NCBI RefSeq assembly: GCF_003515705.1
Contig: NZ_QWEH01000003.1
Coordinates: 124,001 to 188,000, forward strand
Origin: Oceanobacillus profundus
GTDB taxonomy: Bacteria > Bacillota > Bacilli > Bacillales > Amphibacillaceae
Direction of reading: 5' to 3'
DNA: 64,000 nucleotides
Numbering within the stretch: position 1 is the stretch's first letter; each line of letters opens with the position of its first letter. Below, piece by piece: positions 47,025-56,448 of this stretch. The notes beneath the pieces were generated by a model that saw only the letters and a program-made list of their open reading frames with translations, was not told where the DNA came from and made no database searches. The position numbers and the translations under genes were made by a program.

Positions 47025-47962
47025 TATGCATCCCCCCTATACCACGAAATAAACTCGTTCATTGATTTCAAATCCTGAACCGCAAATGTCTTCACCTTTT
47101 TATCAATTTTCCGCAGCAAGCCAGAAAGAACTTTTCCGTTACCTACTTCAACAAATGCGTCAACACCTTGGTCAATCATATGGTTAATGGATTCTTCAAA
47201 TCGAACTGGTGAATACAATTGTTTAAGAAGTAAATCCTTAATCGCTGCTTCATCTGTTACAGCCTCTGCTGAAACATTGGCAAAAACCGGAATTATAGCA
47301 TCTTTAATTGGTGTTTTATCCAAATATCCTGCAAATTCTTCGTTCGCAGATTTCATTAATCGAGAATGAAATGGCCCGCTCACATTTAACGGCAGGACAC
47401 GTTTTGCTCCTTTTTCTTTTAATAGATCAGAAGCAAGCTCAATTCCTTTTTGCGAACCAGAAATAACAACTTGTCCAGGACAATTTAAGTTAGCAATATC
47501 CGCTATTTCATCTGTTATACCAGACAAGACTTCTGTAATCTCTGCTTCCGAAAGCCCAAGAACTGCTGCCATTGTACCTTGTCCTTTTGGGAAGGCTTCT
47601 TCCATTAACTTGCCACGAACACCAACAAGCGGCAATGCATCTTCAACAGTTAATGCTCCTGCAGCAACTAGTGCACTGTATTCCCCAAGACTATGGCCGA
47701 CTGTCATCACTGCTTCGACCTTTTCCTGCTCGAGTAATTGATGGATCGCAATGCTGGTTAATAGTAATGCTGGTTGTGTGTTTTCTGTCTCTGTCAGCAC
47801 TTCTGCAGGACCTTCAAATATAATTTCCTTTATATCCTTACCTAATACATCATTTGCTTTCTGAAACAGCTCTCTAACTTGTGGAAATTCATCATAGAAT
47901 TCCTTTCCCATTCCAACAGCCTGTGAGCCCTGACCAGGAAACATTAAAGCTACGCGCTTCAT
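47024..47962 (-). CDS. fabD: Malonyl-CoA:ACP transacylase FabD
   Basis: 312 residues, opening [21 protein letters not shown] with the nucleophile Ser in [16 protein letters not shown] and the catalytic His in [11 protein letters not shown]. It loads malonyl groups onto ACP. It starts four bases beyond plsX. Confidence 0.97.
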   Translation of the reverse strand: MKRVALMFPGQGSQAVGMGKEFYDEFPQVRELFQKANDVLGKDIKEIIFEGPAEVLTETENTQPALLLTSIAIHQLLEQEKVEAVMTVGHSLGEYSALVAAGALTVEDALPLVGVRGKLMEEAFPKGQGTMAAVLGLSEAEITEVLSGITDEIADIANLNCPGQVVISGSQKGIELASDLLKEKGAKRVLPLNVSGPFHSRLMKSANEEFAGYLDKTPIKDAIIPVFANVSAEAVTDEAAIKDLLLKQLYSPVRFEESINHMIDQGVDAFVEVGNGKVLSGLLRKIDKKVKTFAVQDLKSMNEFISWYRGDA

Positions 47963-47966
47963 TCAA

Positions 47967-48965
47967 TCACTCCTTTTCTGATTCAATTGATTCAACTGTT
48001 GTTTTAATTGTATTTGTTACATCATTTTCCACCATATAGCTAGCTTGTTTAATGGCACTTAAAATTGCTCTACTATTCGATGAACCATGAGCCTTAATAA
48101 CAGGAGCTGCGAGTCCAAATAGACCAGCACCACCATACTCTGAATAATCCAGTTTATCTTTGAGCCCACGTAAATCATTTTTCGCTAGTGCTGCGGCAAT
48201 TTTCGTTTTTGCTGAAGCCATAAAGGTTTCTTTTAATAACGTAAAAATAGTTTGAGCAGTTCCCTCAATCGTTTTTAATGCGACATTACCACTAAACCCA
48301 TCTGTAACAACTACATCAGCAGCATGATTTAATATATCACGCGCTTCGACATTTCCAATAAAATTTATAGGTGCCTTTTCGAGCAATTCAAACGTTTTTT
48401 TCGTTAGATCGTTCCCTTTTCCATCTTCTGTACCAACATTTAGTAAACCAACAGTTGGATTTTGAATTTGTCGTACCTTTTCAGAATAGATGGATCCCAT
48501 AATTGCATATTGTACTAAGTGATCAGGCTTTGCATCCACATTTGCCCCAACATCTAGCATTAGAAATCCCTTTCCATCAACGGTCGGCAATGTAGGGCTT
48601 AATGCAGGCCGATCAATCCCAGGTATTCTCCCGACAACAAATAATCCCGCACTCATTAATGCTCCCGTATTACCAGCAGAAATACATGCATCTGCATAGC
48701 CATCTTTTACGGCCTTCGCCATTAATACAAGTGAGGAATTCTTTTTGCGACGCACTGCACGAACTGGCTCATCATCGCTAGTAATGACTTCGTCCGTATG
48801 TACAATTTCAATATTTTTATCATTTGTTAAAAATGGTTTTATTTGTTTTTCGTCACCATAAAGGGTGATATTCAGATTTTTAATTTCTGAAATAGCATCC
48901 ATTGCACCTAATACAACTTCTTTGGGCGCATTGTCTCCGCCCATGGCGTCAATTGCTAATCTCAT
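47967..48965 (-). CDS. plsX: Phosphate acyltransferase PlsX
   Basis: 332 residues, opening [21 protein letters not shown] and containing [24 protein letters not shown], family-diagnostic. It makes acyl-phosphate from acyl-ACP for PlsY in phospholipid synthesis. The start overlaps fapR by four bases (ATGA). Confidence 0.97.
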   Translation of the reverse strand: MRLAIDAMGGDNAPKEVVLGAMDAISEIKNLNITLYGDEKQIKPFLTNDKNIEIVHTDEVITSDDEPVRAVRRKKNSSLVLMAKAVKDGYADACISAGNTGALMSAGLFVVGRIPGIDRPALSPTLPTVDGKGFLMLDVGANVDAKPDHLVQYAIMGSIYSEKVRQIQNPTVGLLNVGTEDGKGNDLTKKTFELLEKAPINFIGNVEARDILNHAADVVVTDGFSGNVALKTIEGTAQTIFTLLKETFMASAKTKIAAALAKNDLRGLKDKLDYSEYGGAGLFGLAAPVIKAHGSSNSRAILSAIKQASYMVENDVTNTIKTTVESIESEKE

Positions 48966-49543
48966 TTATTTTTTTCCCCTTTATTTTCATTTGATTGGTA
49001 CATATAAAATACACCGGAAAATACTTTTTCATTATCAACATAACTATGGACCGCAACAATGGTCCGGCTTTTTTCATCTTTACCTTCCACTGCCGCCTTA
49101 GCTATCACACGTTCTCCTTCGATTACTTGACGTCTGAATTTAACTTCGGACTTTGCAGTAAGTGCAAGCTCATCGTTAATTACTGCAACAGCTAATGAAT
49201 TTGCCTGCGCGAATAAATGATGTCCCCTAGCAATTTTATTTCTTGAGAAAACAAGATCAGATGTAATATCGAGAATAGAGATCGCACGCTTGTCCAACTC
49301 TAAATCAATAATTTCACCAATAACCTCGTCTAATGACAAAGCTTTAACCGTTTCATTCCACTGATTCGTCGCAACATATTTAATTCGTTCTCTTAATTCA
49401 GGAATAGCTAATTCCATTCGATCGAGTCGTATCGTTTGAATACTAACTTGAAACGTTTTTGCTAAGTGTTCATCCGTAATAAAAGGCGTCTGTTCTATTT
49501 TTTCTTTTAACAGTCGCTGACGTTCCACTTTTGTTTTTCTCAT
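48962..49543 (-). CDS. fapR: Fatty-acid/phospholipid regulator FapR
   Basis: 193 residues. An N-terminal helix-turn-helix ([24 protein letters not shown]) is followed by a hot-dog-fold effector domain with [17 protein letters not shown] that binds malonyl-CoA. FapR represses lipid genes until malonyl-CoA accumulates. I place the start at ATG 49543, matching the B. subtilis N-terminus; an in-frame GTG lies 12 bases upstream. An operator match lies in its own promoter (49628-49644). Confidence 0.95.
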   Translation of the reverse strand: MRKTKVERQRLLKEKIEQTPFITDEHLAKTFQVSIQTIRLDRMELAIPELRERIKYVATNQWNETVKALSLDEVIGEIIDLELDKRAISILDITSDLVFSRNKIARGHHLFAQANSLAVAVINDELALTAKSEVKFRRQVIEGERVIAKAAVEGKDEKSRTIVAVHSYVDNEKVFSGVFYMYQSNENKGEKNK

Positions 49544-49587
49544 TGACCGCACCATCCACCATTCATCATATTTTCACTTTATTGAAG

Positions 49588-49621
49588 AGTTCTAAATGAG
49601 GATAACCGGACTTTTAGAACT
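49588..49621 (-). repeat. Minimal copy of the modular repeat (copy E) in the fapR leader
   Basis: 34 bp. On the minus strand it reads AGTTCTAAAAGTCCGGT, then TATCCTCATTTAGAACT: the two conserved ends of copies A-D joined with the whole interior missing. The outer nine bases are a perfect inverted repeat (AGTTCTAAA with TTTAGAACT), so it can fold as a hairpin. Orientation is opposite to copies A-D. It lies 44 bases before the fapR start. Confidence 0.65.
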
Positions 49622-49627
49622 ACTCGT

Positions 49628-49644
49628 TTATGACTTGGTACTAA
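49628..49644 (-). promoter_or_regulatory. FapR operator
   Basis: The plus-strand 17-mer TTATGACTTGGTACTAA matches the FapR consensus TTAGTACCTGGTACTAA at 14 of 17 positions. It covers the predicted transcription start of the fapR operon. Known FapR autoregulation makes this the expected place. Confidence 0.75.
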
Positions 49645-49648
49645 TAGT

Positions 49649-49677
49649 AATATATAATAGCTACTTTATTTATGCAA
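49649..49677 (-). promoter_or_regulatory. Sigma-A promoter of the fapR operon
   Basis: TTGCAT (49677-49672) and TATATT (49654-49649) with a 17-base spacer. The -35 lies nine bases beyond the recG stop, and the FapR operator follows immediately. Confidence 0.75.
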
Positions 49678-49685
49678 GCATACTT

Positions 49686-51719
49686 TTAATCAATTTTATC
49701 CGCAAACGAAAACTCGCGCTCTAAATAATGCTTTAGCGCACGATATTCTTTATTTTCTTCTAATTGATTTGTTTCCACGATTTCCTGTGCATCGTTCCTT
49801 GCAGTTTCTAAGGCACGATAATCATGTATCATATCCGCTACTTTAAATTCAGGAACACCGCTTTGTTTTCTGCCAAAGAAATCACCTGGTCCTCTTAATT
49901 GAAGGTCCTGTTCAGATAGTTCGAAGCCATTTGTTGTTTCTGTCATAATTCGCATCCGTTCTTTTCCAACTTCACCTTTTGGTTCAGCAATTAAAATGCA
50001 ATAGCTCTGTTTACTGCCTCGTCCTACTCGGCCTCGCAACTGATGTAGCTGTGACAAACCAAATCGTTCTGCATCGTAAATGACCATTACGGTCGCATTT
50101 GGCACATTCACGCCAACTTCTACTACGGTTGTTGAAACAAGCACCTGAATATTATTGGCAGCAAACTCCTTCATCACACTATCCTTTTCTTGTGCTGATA
50201 ATCTACCATGCATTAATCCAACATTTATTTCTTCTGGATAATATGCTTCGAGCTGGTGAAATAAATCTACTGCATTCTGAATATCAAGCTTGTCAGACTC
50301 CTCAATGAGCGGACTAATGACATATGCCTGCTCACCTTCCGCGATACGTTTTGCAATAAAATCCAGGATTCTTTCAAACGTGTTTTCCTTTGCCCAAAGG
50401 GTTTCGACTTCTTTTCTTCCAGCAGGCATCTCATCAATGATTGAAACATCCATATCCCCAAATGCCGTAATTGCTAAAGTTCGCGGAATTGGAGTTGCTG
50501 TCATAAATAACACATCCGGATTTAATCCCTTGTCCCTTAATGTTCTCCTTTGCTCGACACCAAACCGATGTTGCTCATCGACAATAACAAAGCCTAAATC
50601 ATGAAAGAAGACATCATCTTGGATCAATGCGTGTGTTCCTATCACTATATCTACTTCTCCATTTTGGACGGCTTGCAGCATTTCTTTTCGTTTTTTCCCT
50701 TTTACCGAACCTGTTAACAATGCAATTTTTGCTAGCTGTCCAAATAATGCTGTTAAGGATTGAAAGTGCTGTTCTGCTAGAATTTCAGTCGGGACCATTA
50801 ATGCTCCCTGTTTTTCTGCTGTGATTGCGGCATAGAGACCAATTGCTGCGACGGCTGTTTTCCCTGAGCCAACATCCCCTTGCAACAGTCGGTTCATTCG
50901 ATATGGAGACTTTAAGTCTGCCATTATTTGGTGTAAAGATTTTTGTTGTGCTCCTGTCAATTCAAAAGGGAAACTAGAAATAAATGCTTTCACTTTTTCT
51001 GCGTCATAGTGTTGCGCATTTCCTTTAGTTGCTTCGCGTTTCAGTTTACGTAATAGCTGCATTTTCAATTGAAAAACGAGAAACTCTTCATATGTAAAAC
51101 GACGACGTGCATGCTTTAATGCGATTCGATCAGCAGGAAAATGCATTGTCTTAACTGCTTCTGAACGACTTGGCAGCTTATAGGAAACCAAAAGGTTCGC
51201 CGGCAATATTTCTGTAATTGCATCACCATACTCTGTTAATGCTGCTTGCATATACTTTTTTAATTTATAATTGGTTACATCACCTTTTACTGAATACATT
51301 GGTTGTACATCAGCCTGTTCATCGGCACTACCTTTTTTATAATTACTAACCGTAATTTGCAGGCGATGCGCATCCCATTTCCCTGTTAATGTAATTGTGT
51401 CACCGGCCTGAATTTGTTTCTTTGCAAATGCTCGATTAAACATCACAGCTTTGATCGCAACACCTTCTACTTCGACTGTAAACGTGAGTCGGGATTTTCG
51501 CTTACCGAAAAAAGTGAGGGAAGGATCATGTACCACCCTCCCCTCAATCGTTGCTTTATCGTCATGTATTAATTCACTAAGTGGTTTAATTTCATACACA
51601 TCGTAGCGGTATGGGAAATACAGCAGTAAATCTGCAATGGTGTAGATTTTTAATAATGCCAAATCTTCTGCTGCCTTCTCTCCGATACCTTTAACGTGTG
51701 TTACAGGCTCATTAAGCAC
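49686..51719 (-). CDS. recG: ATP-dependent DNA helicase RecG
   Basis: 677 residues. A wedge/OB domain (about 60-150) precedes the helicase core: Walker A RLLQGDVGSGKTAVAAI, DEQHRF box (VIVDEQHRFGVEQR), TATPIPRTLA and QLRGRVGRG. The TRG-like C-terminal part LRGPGDFFGRKQSGVPEF is present. It remodels stalled replication forks. GTG start with a weak GAAAGAG site. It lies between sdaAA and fapR as in B. subtilis. Confidence 0.97.
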   Translation of the reverse strand: MLNEPVTHVKGIGEKAAEDLALLKIYTIADLLLYFPYRYDVYEIKPLSELIHDDKATIEGRVVHDPSLTFFGKRKSRLTFTVEVEGVAIKAVMFNRAFAKKQIQAGDTITLTGKWDAHRLQITVSNYKKGSADEQADVQPMYSVKGDVTNYKLKKYMQAALTEYGDAITEILPANLLVSYKLPSRSEAVKTMHFPADRIALKHARRRFTYEEFLVFQLKMQLLRKLKREATKGNAQHYDAEKVKAFISSFPFELTGAQQKSLHQIMADLKSPYRMNRLLQGDVGSGKTAVAAIGLYAAITAEKQGALMVPTEILAEQHFQSLTALFGQLAKIALLTGSVKGKKRKEMLQAVQNGEVDIVIGTHALIQDDVFFHDLGFVIVDEQHRFGVEQRRTLRDKGLNPDVLFMTATPIPRTLAITAFGDMDVSIIDEMPAGRKEVETLWAKENTFERILDFIAKRIAEGEQAYVISPLIEESDKLDIQNAVDLFHQLEAYYPEEINVGLMHGRLSAQEKDSVMKEFAANNIQVLVSTTVVEVGVNVPNATVMVIYDAERFGLSQLHQLRGRVGRGSKQSYCILIAEPKGEVGKERMRIMTETTNGFELSEQDLQLRGPGDFFGRKQSGVPEFKVADMIHDYRALETARNDAQEIVETNQLEENKEYRALKHYLEREFSFADKID

Positions 51720-51749
51720 AGTAAATCACTCTTTCTATATAAGGTTACA

Positions 51750-52625
51750 CTAAACCGATATTCCAAATATTTTTTCTTTCAGCAATCTCCCTGTTGGTGT
51801 GTCTGCCAATCCACCTTCACCTGTTTCACGCAAGCTCGATGGCATTTGTTTACCAATTCGGTACATTGCTCCAATTACTTCATCACATGGTATTTTGCTT
51901 GTAACACCAGCTAATGCCATATCAGCTGAAACAATTGCCAAGGACGAGCCTGCAGCATTTCGTTTGACACAAGGTACCTCTACAAGACCTGCTACCGGAT
52001 CACAAACAAGCCCAAGCATATTTTTCAGCGTTATTGCAAAAGCTTCTGCTGATTGCTGAGGTGTTCCACCAGCCATCTCAACTATAGCTGCTGAAGCCAT
52101 TGCTCCAGCAGAACCAACCTCAGCCTGACAGCCACCAGCGGCTCCAGATATGAAAGCATTATTTGCTACTACAAAGCCAAAAGCACCTGCCGTAAATAAA
52201 TAACGAATCATTTGTTCCCTGGTTGGATTCAGCTGATTTTTCACAGCGAATAGAGTGCCTGGGACACAGCCAGCACTGCCAGCAGTTGGTGTTGCACAGA
52301 TGATTCCCATTGCTGCATTTACTTCATTCGTTCCCATTGCTTTACTTACTGCGTCTAATAGCAAATGACCTGACAATGGTGTTTTTTCCTTCATATACGT
52401 TTGGATCCGGACAGCATCGCCACCAGTCAGTCCTGTTACTGATTCCACACCTTTTAGCGCATCATCAATTGCGCGCTCCATCACCTGGAGGTTTTTTTCC
52501 ATTTCAGCAAAAACGTCATCACGTGATTTCTCTTGTACATCCATTTCCTGGCGGATCATCACTTCAGAAATTAAAATATTTTCTTTCTCAGCTATTTCAA
52601 CCAATTCGGCTACTGTTCGAAACAT
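51750..52625 (-). CDS. sdaAA: L-serine dehydratase alpha subunit SdaAA
   Basis: 291 residues. The iron-sulfur enzyme motifs are visible: SAGCVPGTLFAVK, SGAAGGCQAEVGSAGAMAS and VCDPVAGLVEVPCVKRNA, whose Cys residues would hold the 4Fe-4S cluster. It deaminates serine to pyruvate with SdaAB. ATG 52625 follows AAGGGGGTTAAAGCA. It starts 23 bases after sdaAB. Confidence 0.96.
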   Translation of the reverse strand: MFRTVAELVEIAEKENILISEVMIRQEMDVQEKSRDDVFAEMEKNLQVMERAIDDALKGVESVTGLTGGDAVRIQTYMKEKTPLSGHLLLDAVSKAMGTNEVNAAMGIICATPTAGSAGCVPGTLFAVKNQLNPTREQMIRYLFTAGAFGFVVANNAFISGAAGGCQAEVGSAGAMASAAIVEMAGGTPQQSAEAFAITLKNMLGLVCDPVAGLVEVPCVKRNAAGSSLAIVSADMALAGVTSKIPCDEVIGAMYRIGKQMPSSLRETGEGGLADTPTGRLLKEKIFGISV

Positions 52626-52647
52626 TGCTTTAACCCCCTTCTGGAAA

Positions 52648-53310
52648 TTAGCTGACAATTTTTGATATCTGAATGATATGATCAGCACTTTCCAACTCTT
52701 TTAATATTGTATCTTCCACATTCTGATCAACTTCAATTACCATCAATGCCTCTTTTCCGACATCTTTTCGGTTTACTTCCATATGACCAATATTAATTTC
52801 GTGTTTTGCTAAGATTTTTGTTACGGAAGCAATTGCACCAAATCGGTCACTATGCATGATTAAAATAGCTGGATGGTTTCCAGATAAACGGAGTGCAAAT
52901 CCATTCAGCTCTGTAATTTCAACTTTCCCGCCGCCAATAGAAATGCCGACAAGTTCCAACTGTTCGGAATCATCACCAATAACGAGTCGGGCAGTATTCG
53001 GATGGTCTGCGGAGGCACTGTCCTCAATAAACTCAATTTCAAGACCTTTCTCTTTAGCCGTATCTAAAGATTTGCTTATCTCCGGGTCATCCGTTTCTAA
53101 TCCTAAAAGCCCGCCTGCTAATGCAAAATCTGTACCATGACCTTTATATGTCTTAGCAAAAGATTCATACAAATAAATTTTCGCCCATGTTGGTTGCTTA
53201 CCAAAGAGATTACGGGCAGCTTTTCCAATCCGAGCAGCTCCAGCCGTATGCGAACTGGATGGTCCAACCATGACAGGACCAATAATATCGAACACTGAAT
53301 TATATTTCAT
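52648..53310 (-). CDS. sdaAB: L-serine dehydratase beta subunit SdaAB
   Basis: 220 residues, the B. subtilis length. It opens MKYNSVFDIIGPVMVGPSSSHTAGAARIG and ends in an ACT domain (GAIASVTKILAKHEINIGHMEV) that may sense serine. ATG 53310 follows GGCGGTGA. It is the first gene of sdaAB-sdaAA-recG, with a promoter in the gap shared with the permease. Confidence 0.96.
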   Translation of the reverse strand: MKYNSVFDIIGPVMVGPSSSHTAGAARIGKAARNLFGKQPTWAKIYLYESFAKTYKGHGTDFALAGGLLGLETDDPEISKSLDTAKEKGLEIEFIEDSASADHPNTARLVIGDDSEQLELVGISIGGGKVEITELNGFALRLSGNHPAILIMHSDRFGAIASVTKILAKHEINIGHMEVNRKDVGKEALMVIEVDQNVEDTILKELESADHIIQISKIVS

Positions 53311-53348
53311 GAATTTCACCGCCTCTTCATTGCATAGTTCTTGCTCTA

Positions 53349-53401
53349 TTGTAAAGTATAACAAAAAAGTTTATAATAATCATTTGTGGATTATAGAACA
53401 A
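53349..53401. promoter_or_regulatory. Overlapping bidirectional promoters between sdaAB and the permease
   Basis: On the plus strand TTGTAA (53349-53354), 17 bases, TATAAT (53372-53377) reads toward the permease. On the minus strand TTGTTC (53401-53396), 17 bases, TATTAT (53378-53373) reads toward sdaAB. The two -10 elements share the same base pairs, so the two polymerases cannot bind together. Confidence 0.65.
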
Positions 53402-53507
53402 TTGTTTATTCGCAGAAGTCTAACCATGTATTACCAATCGACTCAAACGGGATAACAATTCTATATATCGGGTGGGAGAGGGATAGTAAAATGTTAGAGG
53501 AAATCAA

Positions 53508-54764
53508 ATGAAACAACAAATTTCATTAAAAAATGAAATAATCGCCGGTATCATCGGGTATTTTACAACTGTCTATATTGTTGTAGTCAATGGCTCCATT
53601 TTGAGTGAAGCAGGTATTTCACTCGAAACTGGGATGATTGCCACCATCATGGCCAGCTTTGTCGGCACGATGATGATGGGGCTTTTTGGAAAGCTGCCGT
53701 TAATTTTAATTCCTGGGATGGGTATCAATGCTCTTTTTGCCTATTCGATTATAAACAATAACGACTTTACGTTTCAAGAAGGTCTTGCTGTAGTACTTGT
53801 AGCAGCTCTTATCTTTCTTATAACAGCATTTACAAAAATCGGCGTTATTTTGAAAAATGCGATTCCAGAATCCTTGACACATGCAATTACAGTTGGTCTC
53901 GGCTTTTTCTTAATTTTAATCGGTTTGGAAAAAAGCGGAATCGTAATTGGTGGTGGTAGCACAATTGTCGCTATCGGTGACTTTACATCAACACCTGTAA
54001 TCGTTGGGCTACTTACCTTATTTATCGCCATATTTCTTTTCGTAAAAAATGTACCTGCAAACTTTTTAATTACAATGATTATCGGTACGATACTTGCTGC
54101 TGTTTTCGGTCTGCAGCAACCGGAAGTAGAGCCGGTTCAGGTACATGTCAATGAGTTACTTTTTATTCCTTCGTTTACAGCAATCGGAGACTTTGCGTTC
54201 TGGTTGGCGGTATTTCCATTAGCATTGATTCTTATCTTTGAAAATATGGGAATTTTAACAGGACAACTTGGAATGCTAAAACGCCATGAAAGCTATAATA
54301 AGGCATATCGAATTACTGCTTTTTCAACTGTTACATCCGCTTTTTTAGGCACTTCGCCAACGGTTTCTGGCGCTGAAAATGCTGCGGTGATAGCTTCTGG
54401 CGGAAAAACAGGTCGAGCAGCAATTACAGCTGGTATTTTCTTTTTGGCTACCATTTTCATCATTCCTTGGATATCAATGGTTCCAAATTCTGCCATTAGT
54501 CCCATCTTAATAATTGTTGGATTTTTAATGGCACAAAATATTAAGCACTTGCCATTAAATGACATTGCCGATTCAATTCCAGCTCTCTTAATCATTGTTA
54601 TGATTCCATTCACCTATAGTATTGGAGATGGAATGGCCTTCGGTTTTATTGCATATCCGATTGTAAAAATAGCTTTAGGAAAACAAAAGGAATTGACAAA
54701 GCCGTTAATTATTATTTCTTCCCTGTTTTTCATTGAATTTATCTTGAAAATTACAGGCATATAA
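53508..54764 (+). CDS. NCS2-family purine permease (AzgA/PbuG type)
   Basis: 418 residues with about 12-14 membrane segments. Family motifs are ITAGIIGYF-like (IIAGIIGYFTTVYIVVVNGSIL), GMGINALFAYSI and, near residue 285, LGTSPTVSGAENAAVIASGGKTGRAA, typical of the AzgA-like subgroup that transports adenine, guanine or hypoxanthine. The substrate cannot be fixed by eye. I find no purine riboswitch in the 140-base leader. A strong terminator follows. It is on the opposite strand to the surrounding operons. Confidence 0.88.
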   Translation: MKQQISLKNEIIAGIIGYFTTVYIVVVNGSILSEAGISLETGMIATIMASFVGTMMMGLFGKLPLILIPGMGINALFAYSIINNNDFTFQEGLAVVLVAALIFLITAFTKIGVILKNAIPESLTHAITVGLGFFLILIGLEKSGIVIGGGSTIVAIGDFTSTPVIVGLLTLFIAIFLFVKNVPANFLITMIIGTILAAVFGLQQPEVEPVQVHVNELLFIPSFTAIGDFAFWLAVFPLALILIFENMGILTGQLGMLKRHESYNKAYRITAFSTVTSAFLGTSPTVSGAENAAVIASGGKTGRAAITAGIFFLATIFIIPWISMVPNSAISPILIIVGFLMAQNIKHLPLNDIADSIPALLIIVMIPFTYSIGDGMAFGFIAYPIVKIALGKQKELTKPLIIISSLFFIEFILKITGI

Positions 54765-54823
54765 AAAACCGCCCCGGCATTCTAGATGGATTAGCCTAAA
54801 TCCTCTAAGTCGGGGCGGTTTTT
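54764..54823. terminator. Bidirectional terminator behind the permease
   Basis: AAAAACCGCCCCG (54764-54776) pairs perfectly with CGGGGCGGTTTTT (54811-54823), with a 34-base loop that holds a smaller dyad. It can end both the permease transcript and the converging small gene. Confidence 0.92.
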
Positions 54824-54825
54824 GT

Positions 54826-55287
54826 CTATTTCGCATCATCTCTCGATTCTTCAATATGCTTCTGAATTTTTTCTTGTACCATCACTTCTACTTTTTCTAC
54901 TCGCTCATCTTTTAAATGCCTCTCTGGCTTTGGATGGAACCACCTGATCTCATCATCTCGAAAGATTCCTTTATATTCATTCCCTTGGATCGACAGCTTA
55001 AACTGATGCACATCGTGCGTTTGATCAGCAAACAGGGGTTTTACTTCAATGTCATCTGTTTCATCTTTTACTCCATGCTCATCTAAAAGCCGATGCACTT
55101 CTAATTCAACAGCTTTCAAATACGCATCTCCCAAATCCTGTTGTGGATGCGGATTAAGCCATTGAATTTCACCATCATGGAAATTACCAACATATTGGTT
55201 TCCATGCACTTTTAACTTGAATTGATGTCTTTCATACGTGCGATCTTCAAAAATTTGTTCAACTTCAAAATTATCGACCAGCGCCAA
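54826..55287 (-). CDS. Hypothetical protein with two tandem internal repeats
   Basis: 153 residues, charged and soluble. Two copies of about 70 residues are visible: RHQFKLKVHGNQYVGNFHD then EIQWLNPHPQQDL, and VHQFKLSIQGNEYKGIFRD then EIRWFHPKPERHL, each followed by a Val/Glu-rich helix. Single-unit homologues of this type exist in Bacillaceae (possibly the DUF5342 group; I am not certain). The start is TTG 55287 with GAGGAGG close upstream. Function unknown. It ends at the shared terminator. Confidence 0.75.
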   Translation of the reverse strand: MALVDNFEVEQIFEDRTYERHQFKLKVHGNQYVGNFHDGEIQWLNPHPQQDLGDAYLKAVELEVHRLLDEHGVKDETDDIEVKPLFADQTHDVHQFKLSIQGNEYKGIFRDDEIRWFHPKPERHLKDERVEKVEVMVQEKIQKHIEESRDDAK

Positions 55288-55368
55288 CGCCTCCTCGAAT
55301 TGATTCTTTACTTACTATATTCCCGAATCTCATAAAAAAAATCGGCTTTCAAACTAAATAACAATATT

Positions 55369-55396
55369 TTTATAACAACAATAATGTACTATTCAA
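55369..55396 (-). promoter_or_regulatory. Candidate promoter of the tandem-repeat protein gene
   Basis: TTGAAT (55396-55391) and TATAAA (55374-55369) with a 16-base spacer on the minus strand, about 85 bases before the start codon. Confidence 0.5.
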
Positions 55397-55530
55397 TTGC
55401 ATTTGTAAAGTATTGTATTTATGACAATTATTGTAATTTATTTATCAGAAGTAAAAAAACTGCACCAGCAACTTTTATAATGTACATAAATTGGTTCCCA
55501 TCTTCAGCCCCATAGAATTAGCTTTAAGTT

Positions 55531-56349
55531 TTAATATTTCACTTTGTAATATGGTCCAGCACCCACATCTACTGGCAAAGATAAAATCTCACTAACAGTT
55601 ACAAAATGATAACCTTCGTTGATAAGTGCAGTTAATAATTCAGGCAAAGCATCAGCTGTTTCTTGGTGGATATCGTGCATCAAAACAATTGCACCGGGAG
55701 TGATACTGTTCAGAATTTCCTCCTTTATCTTTTTCGCATTTCTCGTTTTCCAGTCCAGGGAATCGACGGACCATAAAATAAGAGAGTTTCCTAATGCTGT
55801 AGCTGTTTCTTCAACACGCTCATCAAATATACCATAGGGAGGTCGAGTCATTGTCGGATACTGTCCGCTCGCTTCTTCTATATTTCTAGCTGATTCAGAA
55901 ATTTCTTCATCAATATCATATGTATCTAACTTAACTAAATTTTGATGTGAATTTGTATGATTACCAATTTCATGACCTGCCATAGCAATTTCCTTAGCCA
56001 TCGATGGGTTCGCTGTCGCTTGACTGCCAAGCATGAAAAAGGTAGCTTTAGCATCATGCTCAGCAAGAGCCTCTAGTACTTGGGGAGTAACGTTAGAATT
56101 AGGGCCATCATCAAATGTAAGTGCAATATATTTCTCGTTAGGATCCAAACTATTTACTACTTCGGAATCCTTTTGTACCAGAAACTGTTTGTCGTGCAGT
56201 ACCATTTCTTTCAACTCATGATCTGCTTCTTTTTTAACTGTTGACACAGTTTGTGTACTACTTCCAACGGACCCACCTGAAATGAAAAAAATGGTTAACG
56301 CAATAAGTATAATTAATACCCACCCCGGCCAACGTATTCTCCTAATCAT
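55531..56349 (-). CDS. Membrane-anchored polysaccharide deacetylase (PgdA/PdaV-like)
   Basis: 272 residues: an N-terminal membrane anchor (about 8-28) and an extracellular NodB domain. Catalytic and metal motifs are LTFDDGPNS, HTNSHQN (His-x3-His), MTRPPYGIFD, WSVDSLDWK and IVLMHDIH. Such enzymes remove N-acetyl groups from peptidoglycan or other wall glycans, and peptidoglycan deacetylation gives lysozyme resistance. It lies about 100 bases downstream of the rsiV-like gene in the same direction. The substrate is inferred from context. ATG 56349 has AGAAAGGAT upstream. Confidence 0.9.
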   Translation of the reverse strand: MIRRIRWPGWVLIILIALTIFFISGGSVGSSTQTVSTVKKEADHELKEMVLHDKQFLVQKDSEVVNSLDPNEKYIALTFDDGPNSNVTPQVLEALAEHDAKATFFMLGSQATANPSMAKEIAMAGHEIGNHTNSHQNLVKLDTYDIDEEISESARNIEEASGQYPTMTRPPYGIFDERVEETATALGNSLILWSVDSLDWKTRNAKKIKEEILNSITPGAIVLMHDIHQETADALPELLTALINEGYHFVTVSEILSLPVDVGAGPYYKVKY

Positions 56350-56373
56350 TTTATATTTATCCTTTCTACCAGA

Positions 56374-56392
56374 CTATTAGCAGAGCTAATAG
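56374..56392 (-). other. Small hairpin between the anti-sigma gene and the deacetylase gene
   Basis: CTATTAGC and GCTAATAG form a perfect 8-pair stem with a three-base loop. No U tract follows. It may modulate the ratio between rsiV and the deacetylase message; no evidence beyond the dyad. Confidence 0.4.
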
Positions 56393-56448
56393 CCTTACCT
56401 ACATGTTATACTTTTTTTGCAATTCGATTACAATTACGGTCAAAGTCA

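Noticed and set aside
53378-53507. Purine riboswitch ahead of the NCS2 permease
   Set aside because: Bacillus purine permease genes often carry one, but I find neither the conserved loop sequences nor a terminator stem in this leader.
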